This document shows, piece after piece, positions 10,086 through 19,401 of a DNA stretch of 64,000 nt (position 1 is its first letter; every line of letters begins with the position of its first letter). The notes under the pieces were generated by a model. That model was not told the DNA's origin and searched no databases. It saw only the letters and a list, made by a program, of their open reading frames with translations. The stretch is from JAGNDO01 sp963704975. Its GTDB lineage: Bacteria > Chloroflexota > Anaerolineae > Caldilineales > Caldilineaceae. The stretch spans positions 160,197 to 224,196 of the forward strand of contig CAVPIK010000005.1 of assembly GCA_963704975.1 (NCBI GenBank), in the 5' to 3' direction. The position numbers and the translations under genes were made by a program.

Positions 10086-10946
10086 TTAGCCCTTTAGCCC
10101 GCTCATGGCGATGCCTTGGACTAGTTGGCGTTGGGCCACCAGGAAGACGATCAGGCTGGGGCCCAGGGCGATGATGGAGCCGGCCATAACCGCACCCCAA
10201 TCTGATCCCCGCTCCAGGGTGTTCATGAAGAAGCGGATGCCGATCTGCAAGGTGCGCATCTCTTCTTTGCTGGTGATGATCAGGGGCCACAGATACTGGT
10301 TCCAGGCGCTTAGGAAGGCAAAGATGGCGAAGGCACCAACGGATCCCTTGCTCAGGGGCACCAAGATGGTCCACAGATAGCGCCAGTTGCTGGCCCCATC
10401 AATTGTGGCCGCGTCATGAAAATCCTTGGGGATGGTCATGAAGAACTGGCGCAGCATGAAGACGCCAAAGGCGCTGGCCGCAAAGGGCAGGGCCAAGCCC
10501 CAATAGGTGTTGCCCCCACCCCAGCCGGAGATCAACACAAAGTTGGGGATAAAAACCAATTCAAAGGGCACCATCATGCTGCCGATGACCAAGAAGAAGG
10601 TTAGGTTGCGGGTAGGGAAATCGAGTACGCCAAAGGCATAAGCGGCCAACACGCTAAAGACAACCTGGCCCAGGGTGATCAACCCGGACTGAATGACGCT
10701 GTTGAGAAGATAGCGGCCAAAAGGCGTGGCATTCCAGGCCACAATGTAATTTTCAACCGTCCACGCGTCTGGAAAAACCTGGGGCGGGAAGGTCACCACT
10801 CGGGAAGGCAGCTTGAAGCTGGTGAGTAAGGCGATCAGGATGGGCAAGGAGATCAGCAACCCTGTGGCGATCAAAATGACATGGACGACTAGATCGTCTC
10901 GGGTTATCCGACTCTTTGCTGGTTTGGATTGAGCAGAAATGGCCAT
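10086..10946 (-). CDS. ugpE: UgpE-type ABC transporter permease
   Basis: Inner-membrane permease of a CUT1-family importer, 286 aa with about six predicted membrane segments (for example HVILIATGLLISLPILIALLTSF and LTFFLVIGSMMVPFELVFIPNFVLI). The cytoplasmic EAA loop that docks the ATPase reads DAATIDGASNWRYLWTILVPLS. The frame is intact. Its ATG overlaps the stop of the upstream permease (TAATG at 10948-10944), indicating translational coupling. It would pair with the UgpA-like partner. No ATPase gene is nearby, so it probably uses a shared MsmK/UgpC-type ATPase encoded elsewhere. Confidence 0.9.
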   Translation of the reverse strand: MAISAQSKPAKSRITRDDLVVHVILIATGLLISLPILIALLTSFKLPSRVVTFPPQVFPDAWTVENYIVAWNATPFGRYLLNSVIQSGLITLGQVVFSVLAAYAFGVLDFPTRNLTFFLVIGSMMVPFELVFIPNFVLISGWGGGNTYWGLALPFAASAFGVFMLRQFFMTIPKDFHDAATIDGASNWRYLWTILVPLSKGSVGAFAIFAFLSAWNQYLWPLIITSKEEMRTLQIGIRFFMNTLERGSDWGAVMAGSIIALGPSLIVFLVAQRQLVQGIAMSGLKG

Positions 10947-11907
10947 TATTGGTAATGAACCCTTCGGTTGCCAACATAGAATTGGATAAAGGACATGCTC
11001 ACCACAAAGAGCGCCAACATATAGGCTTGGGCCGACGCGATGCCCCGCTGGGGGGTGCCCACAAAAGCCTTGACATAGATATCATAGACCATGGTGGTGG
11101 TAGCCCGGCCCGGCCCGCCCAGGGTCAGCACGTCGATCTCGCCGAATGCCTGGAAGCTGTTGATGACGCTGATGATTAGCAGAAAGAAGAGGGTGGGGGA
11201 AAGCAGGGGCAGCGTGATGTGGCGGATTCGTTGCCAAGCGTTGGCCCCATCCACCTTGGCGGCATCGTAGAAGCTGTTATCGATGTTCTGAACGCCGGCC
11301 AGGGCGATGATCACGTTGAAACCCCAACTGCCGCCAGGTGGTGGCGATGATCACGGCCACCAAGGCCCAGGTTTTTGAGGCCAGCCAGTTGGGACCGTCC
11401 TGCATGGTGTCCAGAAGACCGATCTGCACCATCCAGATAGTTGATGTAGCCCACGACCGGATGAAAAAGCCACTTAAAGAGCACGCCGGTCACGGCAGAA
11501 CTGATAACCACGGGCACAAAGATCATGGTGCGGTGCAGCCAGGATAGATTGTTCAGCGGATAGGCCAGGGCAATGGCCAGAATCACCGCCAGGATCAGCC
11601 CGGTCGGCACGGTCCCCAACACAAAGAGAAAGGTCACCCGCACCGTGTCCCAATAACTCGGATTGGAAATCAGGTTTCTGAAGTTATCCAACCCCACATA
11701 GATCATGCGCCCGCCAAAGGGGGCCACACGGTTCAGGCTGAGTTTGAAGGAGGTGTAGATGGGAATGAAGACAAAGAGGGTCAGGCCGATCAGGGTGGGG
11801 GCCAGATAGAGATAGCCTTCCAAAGTCGCCAGGATATTTCGTCGTCGGTGGAGGCGAACTTGTCGCTCTTTGATCGCTTTTAATTCAGCCTGGGAAATCG
11901 TACTCAT
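10946..11907 (-). CDS. ugpA: UgpA-type ABC transporter permease (about two frameshifts)
   Basis: Partner permease of the CUT1 importer. It starts at the ATG at 11907 (MSTISQAELKAIKERQVRLHRRRN), followed by GYLYLAPTLIGLTLFVFIPIYTSF and several further membrane segments up to ISSAVTGVLFKWLFHPVVGYINYL. The frame breaks at about 11430 and about 11340, then resumes with IIALAGVQNIDNSFYDAAKVDGANAWQRIRHITLPLLSPT, which is the EAA loop, and ends at 10946. It is first in a minus-strand operon with the second permease, the binding protein and GDPD. Confidence 0.85.
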
Positions 11908-12400
11908 GCGGATCTTGCTTCCCGTGGTGGATTAGATGGATGAGACCGAAAAATGGCCGCGAAAACGACAACGGAATCTGGTTAGGAGAGAAACTGTCGT
12001 TTAGTGTGCCCGGATATGCATCTGGATGTGATCGGTTGGATGTGATCGACGTCAAGCGTTGAGGGAAATGAAAGAACATCGGCTGCAAAACCGATTATAG
12101 AAACCCAAAAAATATGCTTGTCTGTGGATGGTAGGTTTAGAAATTACGAGGTGAAATAAAGTCTACCATAGACTTATGGGTGAGACAAGTATACATCAAA
12201 CATCAGGCAGAATACAAATGGACCGCTCATTTTGAAAAGATCATGCTCAGGTCGATTGAGAACTTGCCAAGATTAGATCGGGAATGTTTTCGTTAGGTTC
12301 ACCAGTTGCGAAATCGCCCAGAATGTGTACCATACATTACAATAGTCCATACAGTTGTCTGACAACTGTTCAACCCCATCCACTCAAGGAGCGATATCTC
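11908..12400. other. Divergent intergenic region, 493 bp, AT-richer than its surroundings
   Basis: Separates the minus-strand ugp-like operon from the plus-strand M20 peptidase gene and should hold both promoters. No convincing ORF was seen. The only sharp feature is the 19-bp inverted repeat at 12351-12369, just upstream of the peptidase gene, with a TACAAT hexamer at 12338-12343 as a possible -10. A clear -35 partner was not found. Confidence 0.6.
12351..12369. promoter_or_regulatory. Palindromic operator ACAGTTGTCTGACAACTGT
   Basis: Perfect 9+1+9 inverted repeat centred on T12360, 31 bp before the peptidase ATG and just downstream of a possible -10. The TTGTCTGACAA core resembles GntR/FadR-type operators. 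The regulator is not in the window. Confidence 0.6.
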
Positions 12401-13766
12401 ATGCCCGATCTATCTTGGCCGCAAATTCTGGACGAAGCCACCGACCATTTCCGCCGTCTTGTTGCAACTGGACACCACCAATCCGCCGGGGAACGAACGC
12501 CTGGCCGCCGACCTGATCGCCGAGATCCTGGCCCAAAACGGCCTGGACTCCACCATTTTGGAGTCTGCGCCGGGCCGGGCCACCCTGGTCTCCCGGCTGA
12601 AGGGGGATGGCAGCCTGCCCGCCCTGCTGATCATGGGCCACACGGACGTGGTCACCGCGGAGCCGGACAAGTGGGACCACGGCCCCTTCTCCGGCCACAT
12701 GGACGAGGCCGGCTATATCTATGGCCGGGGCACGGTGGACATGAAACAGACCGTGGCCGCCCACCTCATGGCCTTCCTCACCATCAAGCGCATCTTCCAC
12801 GACCAGGGCCGCCTGCCCAAGCGGGACCTGATCTTCATGGCCCTGGCCGACGAGGAGACCGGGGGCCAGTTCGGCGCCCACTGGATGGCCGACCACCACC
12901 CGGAGCTGATCCAGGATGCCGAGTTCGCCCTCAACGAAGGCGGCGGCTGGGGCGTCTCGTTCAACGGCAAGCAGTACACGGGCATCCAGGCCGGGGAGAA
13001 GGGGACCAGCCGCTTCTGGCTGCGGGCCAGGGGCAAACCCGGCCACGGCTCCGTCCCCCAGCCGGACGCCGGCATCGTCAAGCTGGTGGGCGCGGTCCAC
13101 AAGTTGGGCACCCTGGCCATGCCCGTCCACATCACCGACACCATGCGCAGCTTTTTCCAGGTGCTGATCGACACCCAGCCCGCGGACGTAGCCGCCCAGC
13201 TTCAGGATTTCCTGGCCACGGGCGACGCCGACCGCATCCTGCCCGGCCTGCCCATCGACGAGTCCACCCGCCGGGAGATCAGCGCCATGTTGCGCAACAC
13301 GGCCATGCCCACCATCCTGCGCGCCGGCCAACAGCTCAACGTGATCCCCGACTTTGCCGAGGCGGGCATCGACGGCCGCCTCCTGCCTGGGGTGAGCCGG
13401 GAAGCCTTCCTGGCCGAACTGCGCACCCTGCTGGGGCCGGAGTACGACGATCTGGAGATCGTCTGGGCCGCGGACCTGGGCCTGCCCCTGGAAGTTGACT
13501 TCAACTCCAGCCTCACCGACGTGATTCGGGAAGTGATGGCCGAGGCCGCGCCCGGCGTGCCCCTGCTCCCCACCCTGCTCACCGGCGGCACGGACGCCAA
13601 AGCCATCATGCCCCTGGGCGTCAAGGTCATCGGCTTCTCCCCCCTGCCCCCGACCGATTCCGACGTCTTCAACCGGGCCCACGCCCACAACGAGCGTCTG
13701 CATGTGGACAGCTACCACTTCTGCGTGCGCAACACGTTTGAGATTGTGCGACGGTTTATCTCATGA
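12401..13766 (+). CDS. M20 family metallopeptidase / acylase (one frameshift near the start)
   Basis: Zinc amidohydrolase of the M20 (ArgE/DapE/CPG2) family, acting in the cytoplasm on an acylated amino acid or peptide. The ATG at 12401 follows AAGGA at 12386. The first 19 residues (MPDLSWPQILDEATDHFRR) are in another frame; one extra base at about 12452 (CTTGTTG) joins them to LLQLDTTNPPGNE. Metal-site motifs are GHTDVV, the bridging YGRGTVDMKQ Asp, catalytic DEETGG and the C-terminal NRAHAHNERLH. The dimerisation insert with GKPGHGSVPQPDAG is present. Its stop overlaps the next ATG (ATGA). M20 enzymes include N-succinyl-amino-acid desuccinylases, relevant to the racemase-type gene at 62766, but the substrate is not decided by sequence. 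Confidence 0.85.
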
Positions 13767-15068
13767 GCCACGCCACCCCACCCTTCATCACCGGTCTGCG
13801 CTGTCTGCGTTGTGGACAGCTTTATGCGCCGGAAAGCATCGACTACGTGTGCGATTGTCGCCCCAACGTGGGCAGCGACCTTGGCACCTTGGACGTGGAA
13901 TGGGACTACGCGGCCATCAACGCCGCCACCAGCCCAGCCCAAATCCAGGCGGACCCGGATCGCTCCATCGGGCGCTGGGCCGCGCTGCTGCCCATCCGAG
14001 ATCGGGCCAGTTTGCCGCCTCTGCCCGTGGGCAACACGCCCCTGCTCCACGCCGTGCGGTCTGGGCGCGCCCCTGGGCATGGCCAACCTTTTCATCAAAG
14101 ATGATGGCCGCAACCCCTCGGCCAGCTTCAAGGATCGGGCCTCGGCCATCGCCGTGGCCCGGGCGATGGAGACCGGTCGCCCGCTGATCGCCACGGCCAG
14201 CACGGGCAACGCGGCTGCGGCCCTGGCCGGTCAAGCCGCGGCCGCGGGGATGCCCACCATCATCTTCGTCCCCAAAACCGCGCCCCAGGCCAAGATCGCC
14301 CAACTCCTCGTCTACGGCAGCCGGGTCCTGGCCATCGACGGCAGCTACGACGACGCCTTCGACCTGTGCGTGGCCGCCTGCAACGAGTTCGGCTGGTACA
14401 ACCGCAACACGGGCTTCAACCCCTACATGACGGAAGGAAAAAAGACCGTCAGTTTTGAAATCGTGGCACAACTAAGCCACATGCCTGGGGCAAGAGCCGG
14501 GGGGGATGCGTCGTTTGCTACCCCTGACGCCGTTTTTGTTTCCGTGGGCGACGGCTGCATCATCGGCGGGGTACACAAGGGCTTCAAGGATCTGCTGGCT
14601 CTGGGGTGGATCGAGAAGATGCCCCGCATCTACGGCGTGCAGTCGGAGCTGAGCCCGGCCCTGGCCAACGCGTGGCGGGACGGCAAAGAGATCCCGGATC
14701 CGGTGCAGGCCACCACCCGGGCCGACAGCATCAGCGTCAACGCGCCCCGGGACCCGGTCAAGGCCCTGCGGGCCGTGCGGGAGAGCGGCGGCGCCTTCAT
14801 CACGGTCAGCGACGAAGCCATCATGGCGGCCATGTTGCCCCTGGCCCGACAAGGGGCCGTCTTCGCCGAACCAGCCGGGGCCACCGCCCACGCCGGCATG
14901 CTCAAAGCCCTGCAAGAGGGGCTAATCCAGGCCGACGAGACCGTCGTCGTCATCAACACGGGTAGCGGACTGAAGGACGTGCCCGCGGCCATCCAAGTCA
15001 CCGGGGGCGTGGAGGTGATCTCGCCTACGTTGGCCGCGGTGCGGGCGGCGCTGGCCGGAGGGAAGTAG
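13763..15068 (+). CDS. thrC: Threonine synthase-like PLP enzyme (one frameshift)
   Basis: Fold-type II PLP lyase that would convert O-phosphohomoserine to threonine. The N-terminus carries a zinc-finger-like CLRCGQLY...VCDC typical of the threonine synthase subfamily with this extension. The PLP-lysine motif is NPSASFKDRAS, the phosphate-binding loop is ASTGNAAAALAG, and the C-terminus has NTGSGLKD. The frame slips at about 14060 (GTGCGGTCTGGGC): removing one base gives AVRLGAPLGMANLFIKDDG. It overlaps the M20 gene by 4 bp, so the two are co-translated. Related fold-type II enzymes cannot be excluded, but overall layout and length fit ThrC. Confidence 0.85.
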
Positions 15069-15069
15069 C

Positions 15070-15534
15070 GTGACCATTCTCTTTTACCGCAAAAGCGACC
15101 TGCCCTACGGGGCCTTTTCCAACTTCTCCTTGCACCCCATCGAGGTGGACGGCGAGACTTGGCCCACGGTGGAACACTACTACCAGGCCCAGAAGTTCGC
15201 CGGGATGCCCGACAGCGAGCGCCACATGGCCGAGATCCGCCAGGCCTCCACGGCCTATGACGCCCGCAAACGGGGCATCGACACCACCCGCCCCCTGCGC
15301 CCGGACTGGGACACTGCCCGGCTGGACGTGATGTGGAAGGCAGTCCAGGCCAAGTTTGACGCCTACGCAGACTTGGAAGAACTGCTCCTCAGCACTGGCG
15401 AAGAGGAGATCGCCGAAAACTCTCCCTACGACAGCTTTTGGGGCATCGGGCCAAATGGGGATGGGGAGAATCAGTTTGGGCGGATGCTCATGCGGTTACG
15501 CAGTGCGCTTGACCAAGCGAAAGACCAAGAGTAA
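15070..15534 (+). CDS. NADAR (YbiA/RibX-like) family protein
   Basis: 154-aa NADAR-domain protein starting at GTG 15070, directly after the threonine synthase stop. Characterised members are N-glycosidases that break down reactive early riboflavin intermediates; others are linked to ADP-ribose chemistry. Family hallmarks are the N-terminal FSNFSLHPIEVDGETWPTVEHYYQAQKF, the central R-x-W region WDTARLDVMWKAVQAKF, and the C-terminal DSFWGIGPNGDGENQFGRMLMRLR. The frame is intact. It is probably cotranscribed with the two genes before it; no functional link is obvious. Confidence 0.85.
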   Translation: MTILFYRKSDLPYGAFSNFSLHPIEVDGETWPTVEHYYQAQKFAGMPDSERHMAEIRQASTAYDARKRGIDTTRPLRPDWDTARLDVMWKAVQAKFDAYADLEELLLSTGEEEIAENSPYDSFWGIGPNGDGENQFGRMLMRLRSALDQAKDQE

Positions 15535-15600
15535 ACTGAGCATACAAAATACCTTTTTGCTCACTTGTAGACGTTCCCCAGATTGTTAAAGGAGAAACTT

Positions 15601-15907
15601 ATGTATCCAATCCCAGAAACCTTGCCTATTTCTGAATTGCGGCACGCGCAAGCCCAAGTCATCGGACGACTGACAGACGGTCCTATTGTACTCACCCAGC
15701 GGGGCAAAGCCGCAGCCGTTTTAGTCGAACCATCCTTGTGGAATCGACTTCTAGAGCGATTGGAGGACCTGGATGACGCAGTCGAAGGGCTGAAAGCGCT
15801 GGCAGAATATAACGCTGACCCCAGTTCGCGCTCGGCCTTTGGAGGCAATACTGCAAGGGCAAGTGTGGGAAAAAGTCTTGGCCGAAGAAGGCGAAAGCTA
15901 TGGCTAA
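15601..15907 (+). CDS. Phd/YefM-type antitoxin (one frameshift)
   Basis: Antitoxin of a type II toxin-antitoxin pair: DNA-binding N-terminus, toxin-neutralising C-terminus. The start MYPIPETLPISELRHAQAQVIGRL at 15601 follows AAGGAG at 15589. RGKAAAVLVEPSLWNRLLERLEDLDDAVEGLKAL is typical of Phd/YefM. One extra base at about 15829 (TCGCGCTCGG) throws the frame off. Removing it gives ARPLEAILQGQVWEKVLAEEGESYG and a stop at 15905-15907, overlapping the toxin start by 8 nt, the usual coupling. Confidence 0.82.
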
Positions 15908-16167
15908 GTGGCAAATTATATACCACCGTCGCGCCAAGAAAGTCCTCAATCGTCTACCAGCGGACTTATATATGCGAGTCGTAGCCGCGACCCAAGCACT
16001 GGCGACGAGATCCTTTTCCAGTCGGATCGAAAAAGCTTGTCAACACAGATGATCAGTACCGAATCCGTGTTGGGGACTGGCGAATCGTCTATACAATCAA
16101 GCATGACAAGTTGATCATCTTAGTGGTACGTATTGCTCCCCGCGGTAGTGCTTATCGCAATTTTTGA
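15900..16167 (+). CDS. RelE/ParE-type toxin (one frameshift)
   Basis: Small mRNA-interferase-type toxin of about 88 aa. The start MAKWQIIYHRRAKKVLNRLPADLYMRV at 15900 overlaps the antitoxin end. After about 16006 the frame changes by one base and resumes as DPFPVGSKKLVNTDDQYRIRVGDWRIVYTIKHDKLIILVVRIAPRGSAYRNF, the characteristic RelE C-terminus (YRIRVGDWRIVY). The TA organisation is antitoxin first. Both halves carry a +1 slip, which argues for consensus error over a decayed module, although a dead locus is possible. Confidence 0.82.
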
Positions 16168-16220
16168 AATTACCAGCTCTTCAAATTCCTTCAACGACGA
16201 AAGCGAGAGAACCAAACACC

Positions 16221-17609
16221 ATGTCAAAACCCATCATCACCGGCCCCACCTATGCGGAAATGCGGGATCCCCTGCTGTTGCCCGAAAGTCTGCGGGCGGC
16301 GGCCAAGCAGGCCCTGCACGAGGACGAGATGAACCCCCTCAACCTGTTCAACATCAACTGGAAGAACACCGGGGGCGAAGTCGAGAAGATCGTCCTGCCC
16401 AAGGAGTTGACCGGGGTGGACGCCAACATCATCGTGCTCAGCGGGCGCAACTTCCCGTCGGGCAGCATGAAGGTCGGCCCGGCCTATTTCACCCTGGCTG
16501 AGAAGGAAGCCACCGTGGGCCTGCGCCCTGGGGACAAGGCCGTGATCGGACCCAGCACAGGCAACTTCGGCATCGGCACCGCCTATGTCAGCAAGCTCAA
16601 GGGCTACAAGGCCATTGTGGTCATGCCCGACAACATGAGCGAAGAGCGCTATGACCGCATCCAAAAGTACGGCGGCGACCTGGACCTGACCCCCGGCACC
16701 GAGTCCGACGTGATCCTGACCCTGGAGCGCACCCACAGCGAGTACATCAGCAAGCCGGACATCTACGAAGTGCTGGCCCAGTTTGAACTGCTGCCCAACT
16801 ATCGCTTCCACCGGCATGTGACCGGCCACGCGGTGACCGAGGCGGCCCGGGGTATCGGCAATGGCCGGGTGGCGGCCTTTGTCAGCGCGCCGGGCAGTGC
16901 CGGCACCCTGGCCGCCGGGGACTACATGAAGTCCCTGTGGCCGGAAAGCAAGATCGTGGCCCTGGAACCCCGTCAATGCCCCACCCTCTACGACGGCGGC
17001 CAAGGCCAACACCGCATCGAGGGCATCGGCGACAAGATGGTCACCTTGATCCACAATGTCTTCAACACAGATCTGCTCATGCTGATCAACGACGAGGAGA
17101 CAGTCCAGGGCATGGAAGTCATCCAGGCCGGTACCCACATCCTGGTGGACCGCCTGGGCGTGCCCGACGATGTGGCCTGCCACCTCTTCGGCAAGTTTGG
17201 GCCGAGTTGTATCTGCAACATCATCGGTGCCATCAAGACGGCCAAATATCTGGGCCTGGGCAAGGGGGACAACGTGGTCACCATCGCCACGGACAGCTAT
17301 GATCGCTACCCGTCGGTCAGCCAGGCCCTCTACACCCGCAACGGCGGCAAGCCCAGCGACGACCAGTTGGAGACATGGGCCAAGGCCGTCTTCCTGGGCG
17401 CCAGCCTGGGCGAGATCGTGGATCTGAACGAGCCGGGCCAACACGAGCGCTTGCAGCAGATGAAGTCCGACGTATGGACCCAGTTCGGCTACGACGCCGC
17501 CTACATCCGCCGCATGACCAGCCAGGATTTCTGGGACGCCGAGTATGCCAAGATCAAGGAGATGGACCCGTTGATCGAGCAGACACGGGGCAGTCTGCCC
17601 ACGGTGTAA
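16221..17609 (+). CDS. Fold-type II PLP-dependent enzyme, cysteine synthase-like
   Basis: About 462-aa PLP enzyme with an intact frame. The start is MSKPIITGPTYAEMRDPLLLP at 16221. A lysine in SGSMKVGPAYF is in the position of the Schiff-base Lys of cysteine/threonine synthase relatives. The PLP-phosphate loop is IGPSTGNFGIGTAY, and a further Gly-rich region is SAPGSAGTLAAGDYMKSLWP. It is longer than CysK, with a C-terminal extension of about 120 residues (ATDSYDRYPSVSQAL...). The reaction is undetermined: cysteine synthase, a diaminopropionate/ammonia-lyase-type enzyme or another amino-acid lyase. It is followed by a strong terminator, so it ends its transcription unit. Confidence 0.75.
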   Translation: MSKPIITGPTYAEMRDPLLLPESLRAAAKQALHEDEMNPLNLFNINWKNTGGEVEKIVLPKELTGVDANIIVLSGRNFPSGSMKVGPAYFTLAEKEATVGLRPGDKAVIGPSTGNFGIGTAYVSKLKGYKAIVVMPDNMSEERYDRIQKYGGDLDLTPGTESDVILTLERTHSEYISKPDIYEVLAQFELLPNYRFHRHVTGHAVTEAARGIGNGRVAAFVSAPGSAGTLAAGDYMKSLWPESKIVALEPRQCPTLYDGGQGQHRIEGIGDKMVTLIHNVFNTDLLMLINDEETVQGMEVIQAGTHILVDRLGVPDDVACHLFGKFGPSCICNIIGAIKTAKYLGLGKGDNVVTIATDSYDRYPSVSQALYTRNGGKPSDDQLETWAKAVFLGASLGEIVDLNEPGQHERLQQMKSDVWTQFGYDAAYIRRMTSQDFWDAEYAKIKEMDPLIEQTRGSLPTV

Positions 17610-17615
17610 CGCAAG

Positions 17616-17673
17616 GTAGCGCACAAAAAAGGGCCATCCGACTGAGTCGGATGGCCCTTTTTTTGTGCGCTAC
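17616..17673. terminator. Strong bidirectional rho-independent terminator
   Basis: Long stem: 17616-17642 pairs with 17646-17673, with loop TGA and a core of GGGCCATCCGAC/GTCGGATGGCCC flanked by A6 and T7. The T-run serves the plus-strand PLP gene and the A-run serves the convergent cytochrome oxidase gene on the minus strand. Confidence 0.92.
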
Positions 17674-17675
17674 TT

Positions 17676-19376
17676 TTACCAGACTCTTAACCCAGGCGAG
17701 AGCAATTGGGCGTCTCGGATCAGGACGTAGAGGATGGGTCCATAGCCCAGCAGGATCAGGATCACCGTGCCGTAGAGCCAGGGCTTCCAGTTGTTCAGCC
17801 AGCCGGGGATGGCTCGACCGGACAGATCCTCGGCCACAGGCATCTCGATGGGCTCGGTCACCCGCTTGGGGTTGAGCAGCGTGCCGATAATCACCGTGAA
17901 GAAGAGCAAGGCGCTGATGAAGAGCAGACTCGCCCCTACGGCCGACTCGGTCAGGAAGGGCCGCCAGGCGTCGTTGAAGTAGGGAGCGGCCCCCAACTGG
18001 GTGCGCCGGGGCACGCCAAACTCAATGCCCAGGTAGTGCAGACCGTTGGAGAAGAAGATCATGCCGATGAACCAGGTCCAGGCCTGGGCCAGGGCGATGC
18101 GCCGGGTGAAGAGCTGGCGACCGGTCAACTTGGGCAGCAGCCAGTAGAGGATGCCCATGAAGGTCAAGGTGGTGGCGGAGCCCAGGGTCAGGTGGAAATG
18201 GCCGGGGATCCAGCTTGTGTTGTGGACGGCCAAGTTTAGGTTGTAGGAGGCGTTGGTCAGGCCGCCGATGCCGCCAAAGGCGAAGAGGATCATGGCGAAG
18301 TTCTGGGCGGCGAAGGCCGGGTTGTCCCACGGCAGCTTGAGGATCCATGCAAAGTAGCCCTTGCCGCCCCGTGCCCGTGCCCCCACTTCCAGCGAAGCCA
18401 CCACGGTAAAGGCGGTGAGGAAGCTGGGGATGGCCAGGCTATAGGTGATCACGCCGTGCAGGAACTTCCACGCGGCGGGAATGCCGGGGTCCGTGAACTG
18501 ATGGTGCATGCCCACGGGGATGGAGAGCAGCAGGAAGAGCCAGAAGACCAATCGGGCCAACTGCTCGCTGAAGATCTTGCCCCCGGCAATCTTGGGCAAC
18601 ATGCCATACCAGGAGAGGTAGGCGGGTAGCAGCCAGAAGTAGACCAGGGGATGACCGAAGAACCAGAAGAAGGTGCGGGCCAGCAGGGGGTCCGTGCCTT
18701 CCACCCAGCCCAAGGACCAGGGAATCAGCAGGGCCAGCATCTCCGTGGCCACACCCAGGGTGGCAATCTGCCACATGACCATGGTGATCAGGGAACCCAG
18801 GGCCAGGAAGGGGGTGGTCACGCCTGGATTTGCCTTGCGCCAAGCGAAGAAGGTGGCCAGGAAGCCCCAACCCACGACCCACGACCCGACGATCACCAGG
18901 GTGAGGCCCACATAGAAGGGCCACGTTGCCTGCAAGGGCGGATAGAAGGTGTAGAGTACGCTGGCGGCATTGGTCAACATGGGGATGGCGGCACTCACCA
19001 AGCCGATGATCATGATCACCAAGCCGGCCATGTTGAGTTGGGGATAGGCCAGGGGCCGATCCAGACTGCGCACCAGCACAAAGGTGAAGAAACCCACGAT
19101 GAAAAAGGTGGTCCACACCAGGGCGTTGAGCACCCCATGCAGGGTCAAGCCTTGATAGTAGGTCATGCCAAAGGCATATTTGTACAGGTCGATCCCCGCA
19201 TGCTCCAGCCCCTGCATCAACCCGATGGTGACGCCGATGGACAGGGCCGCAATGGCCACGCCAATGCTGATCCCGGCCATGCGATCTTCGATGGCAAAGC
19301 GGGCCTCACTGGCGGTTTTGGAGGGCAGAACCTTGCGGGTTTTACCGGCCTTGATTGTTTCGTTAGCAATAGCCAT
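17676..19376 (-). CDS. cbaA: B-type (ba3-like) cytochrome c oxidase subunit I
   Basis: Haem-copper oxidase core subunit that reduces O2 to water and pumps protons at the membrane. The start is MAIANETIKAGK at 19376; an upstream extension is out of the operon context. About 566 residues with 13 or so membrane segments. Landmarks: low-spin haem ligand in LHGVLNALVWT; CuB/Tyr motif FFGHPLVYFWLLPAYLSWY, where Leu replaces the Glu of A-type enzymes and is diagnostic for the B family; CuB histidines in VGMHHQFTDPG; haem ligands in SWIPGHFHLTLGS. The frame is intact. It lies downstream of subunit II and a tiny IIa subunit. Confidence 0.95.
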   Translation of the reverse strand: MAIANETIKAGKTRKVLPSKTASEARFAIEDRMAGISIGVAIAALSIGVTIGLMQGLEHAGIDLYKYAFGMTYYQGLTLHGVLNALVWTTFFIVGFFTFVLVRSLDRPLAYPQLNMAGLVIMIIGLVSAAIPMLTNAASVLYTFYPPLQATWPFYVGLTLVIVGSWVVGWGFLATFFAWRKANPGVTTPFLALGSLITMVMWQIATLGVATEMLALLIPWSLGWVEGTDPLLARTFFWFFGHPLVYFWLLPAYLSWYGMLPKIAGGKIFSEQLARLVFWLFLLLSIPVGMHHQFTDPGIPAAWKFLHGVITYSLAIPSFLTAFTVVASLEVGARARGGKGYFAWILKLPWDNPAFAAQNFAMILFAFGGIGGLTNASYNLNLAVHNTSWIPGHFHLTLGSATTLTFMGILYWLLPKLTGRQLFTRRIALAQAWTWFIGMIFFSNGLHYLGIEFGVPRRTQLGAAPYFNDAWRPFLTESAVGASLLFISALLFFTVIIGTLLNPKRVTEPIEMPVAEDLSGRAIPGWLNNWKPWLYGTVILILLGYGPILYVLIRDAQLLSPGLRVW

Positions 19377-19401
19377 AATTATTCCTCTCGTCTCCCTGGC
19401 C

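Noticed and set aside
12284..13498. Long open frame antiparallel/alternate to the M20 gene (404 codons)
   Set aside because: It reads as Arg/Gly/Pro-rich sequence with no family motif beyond its first 19 residues; it is a GC-rich shadow of the M20 gene.
16224..17624. 466-codon minus-strand open frame
   Set aside because: Shadow of the PLP enzyme; no recognisable domain, low-complexity Gly/His/Asp composition.
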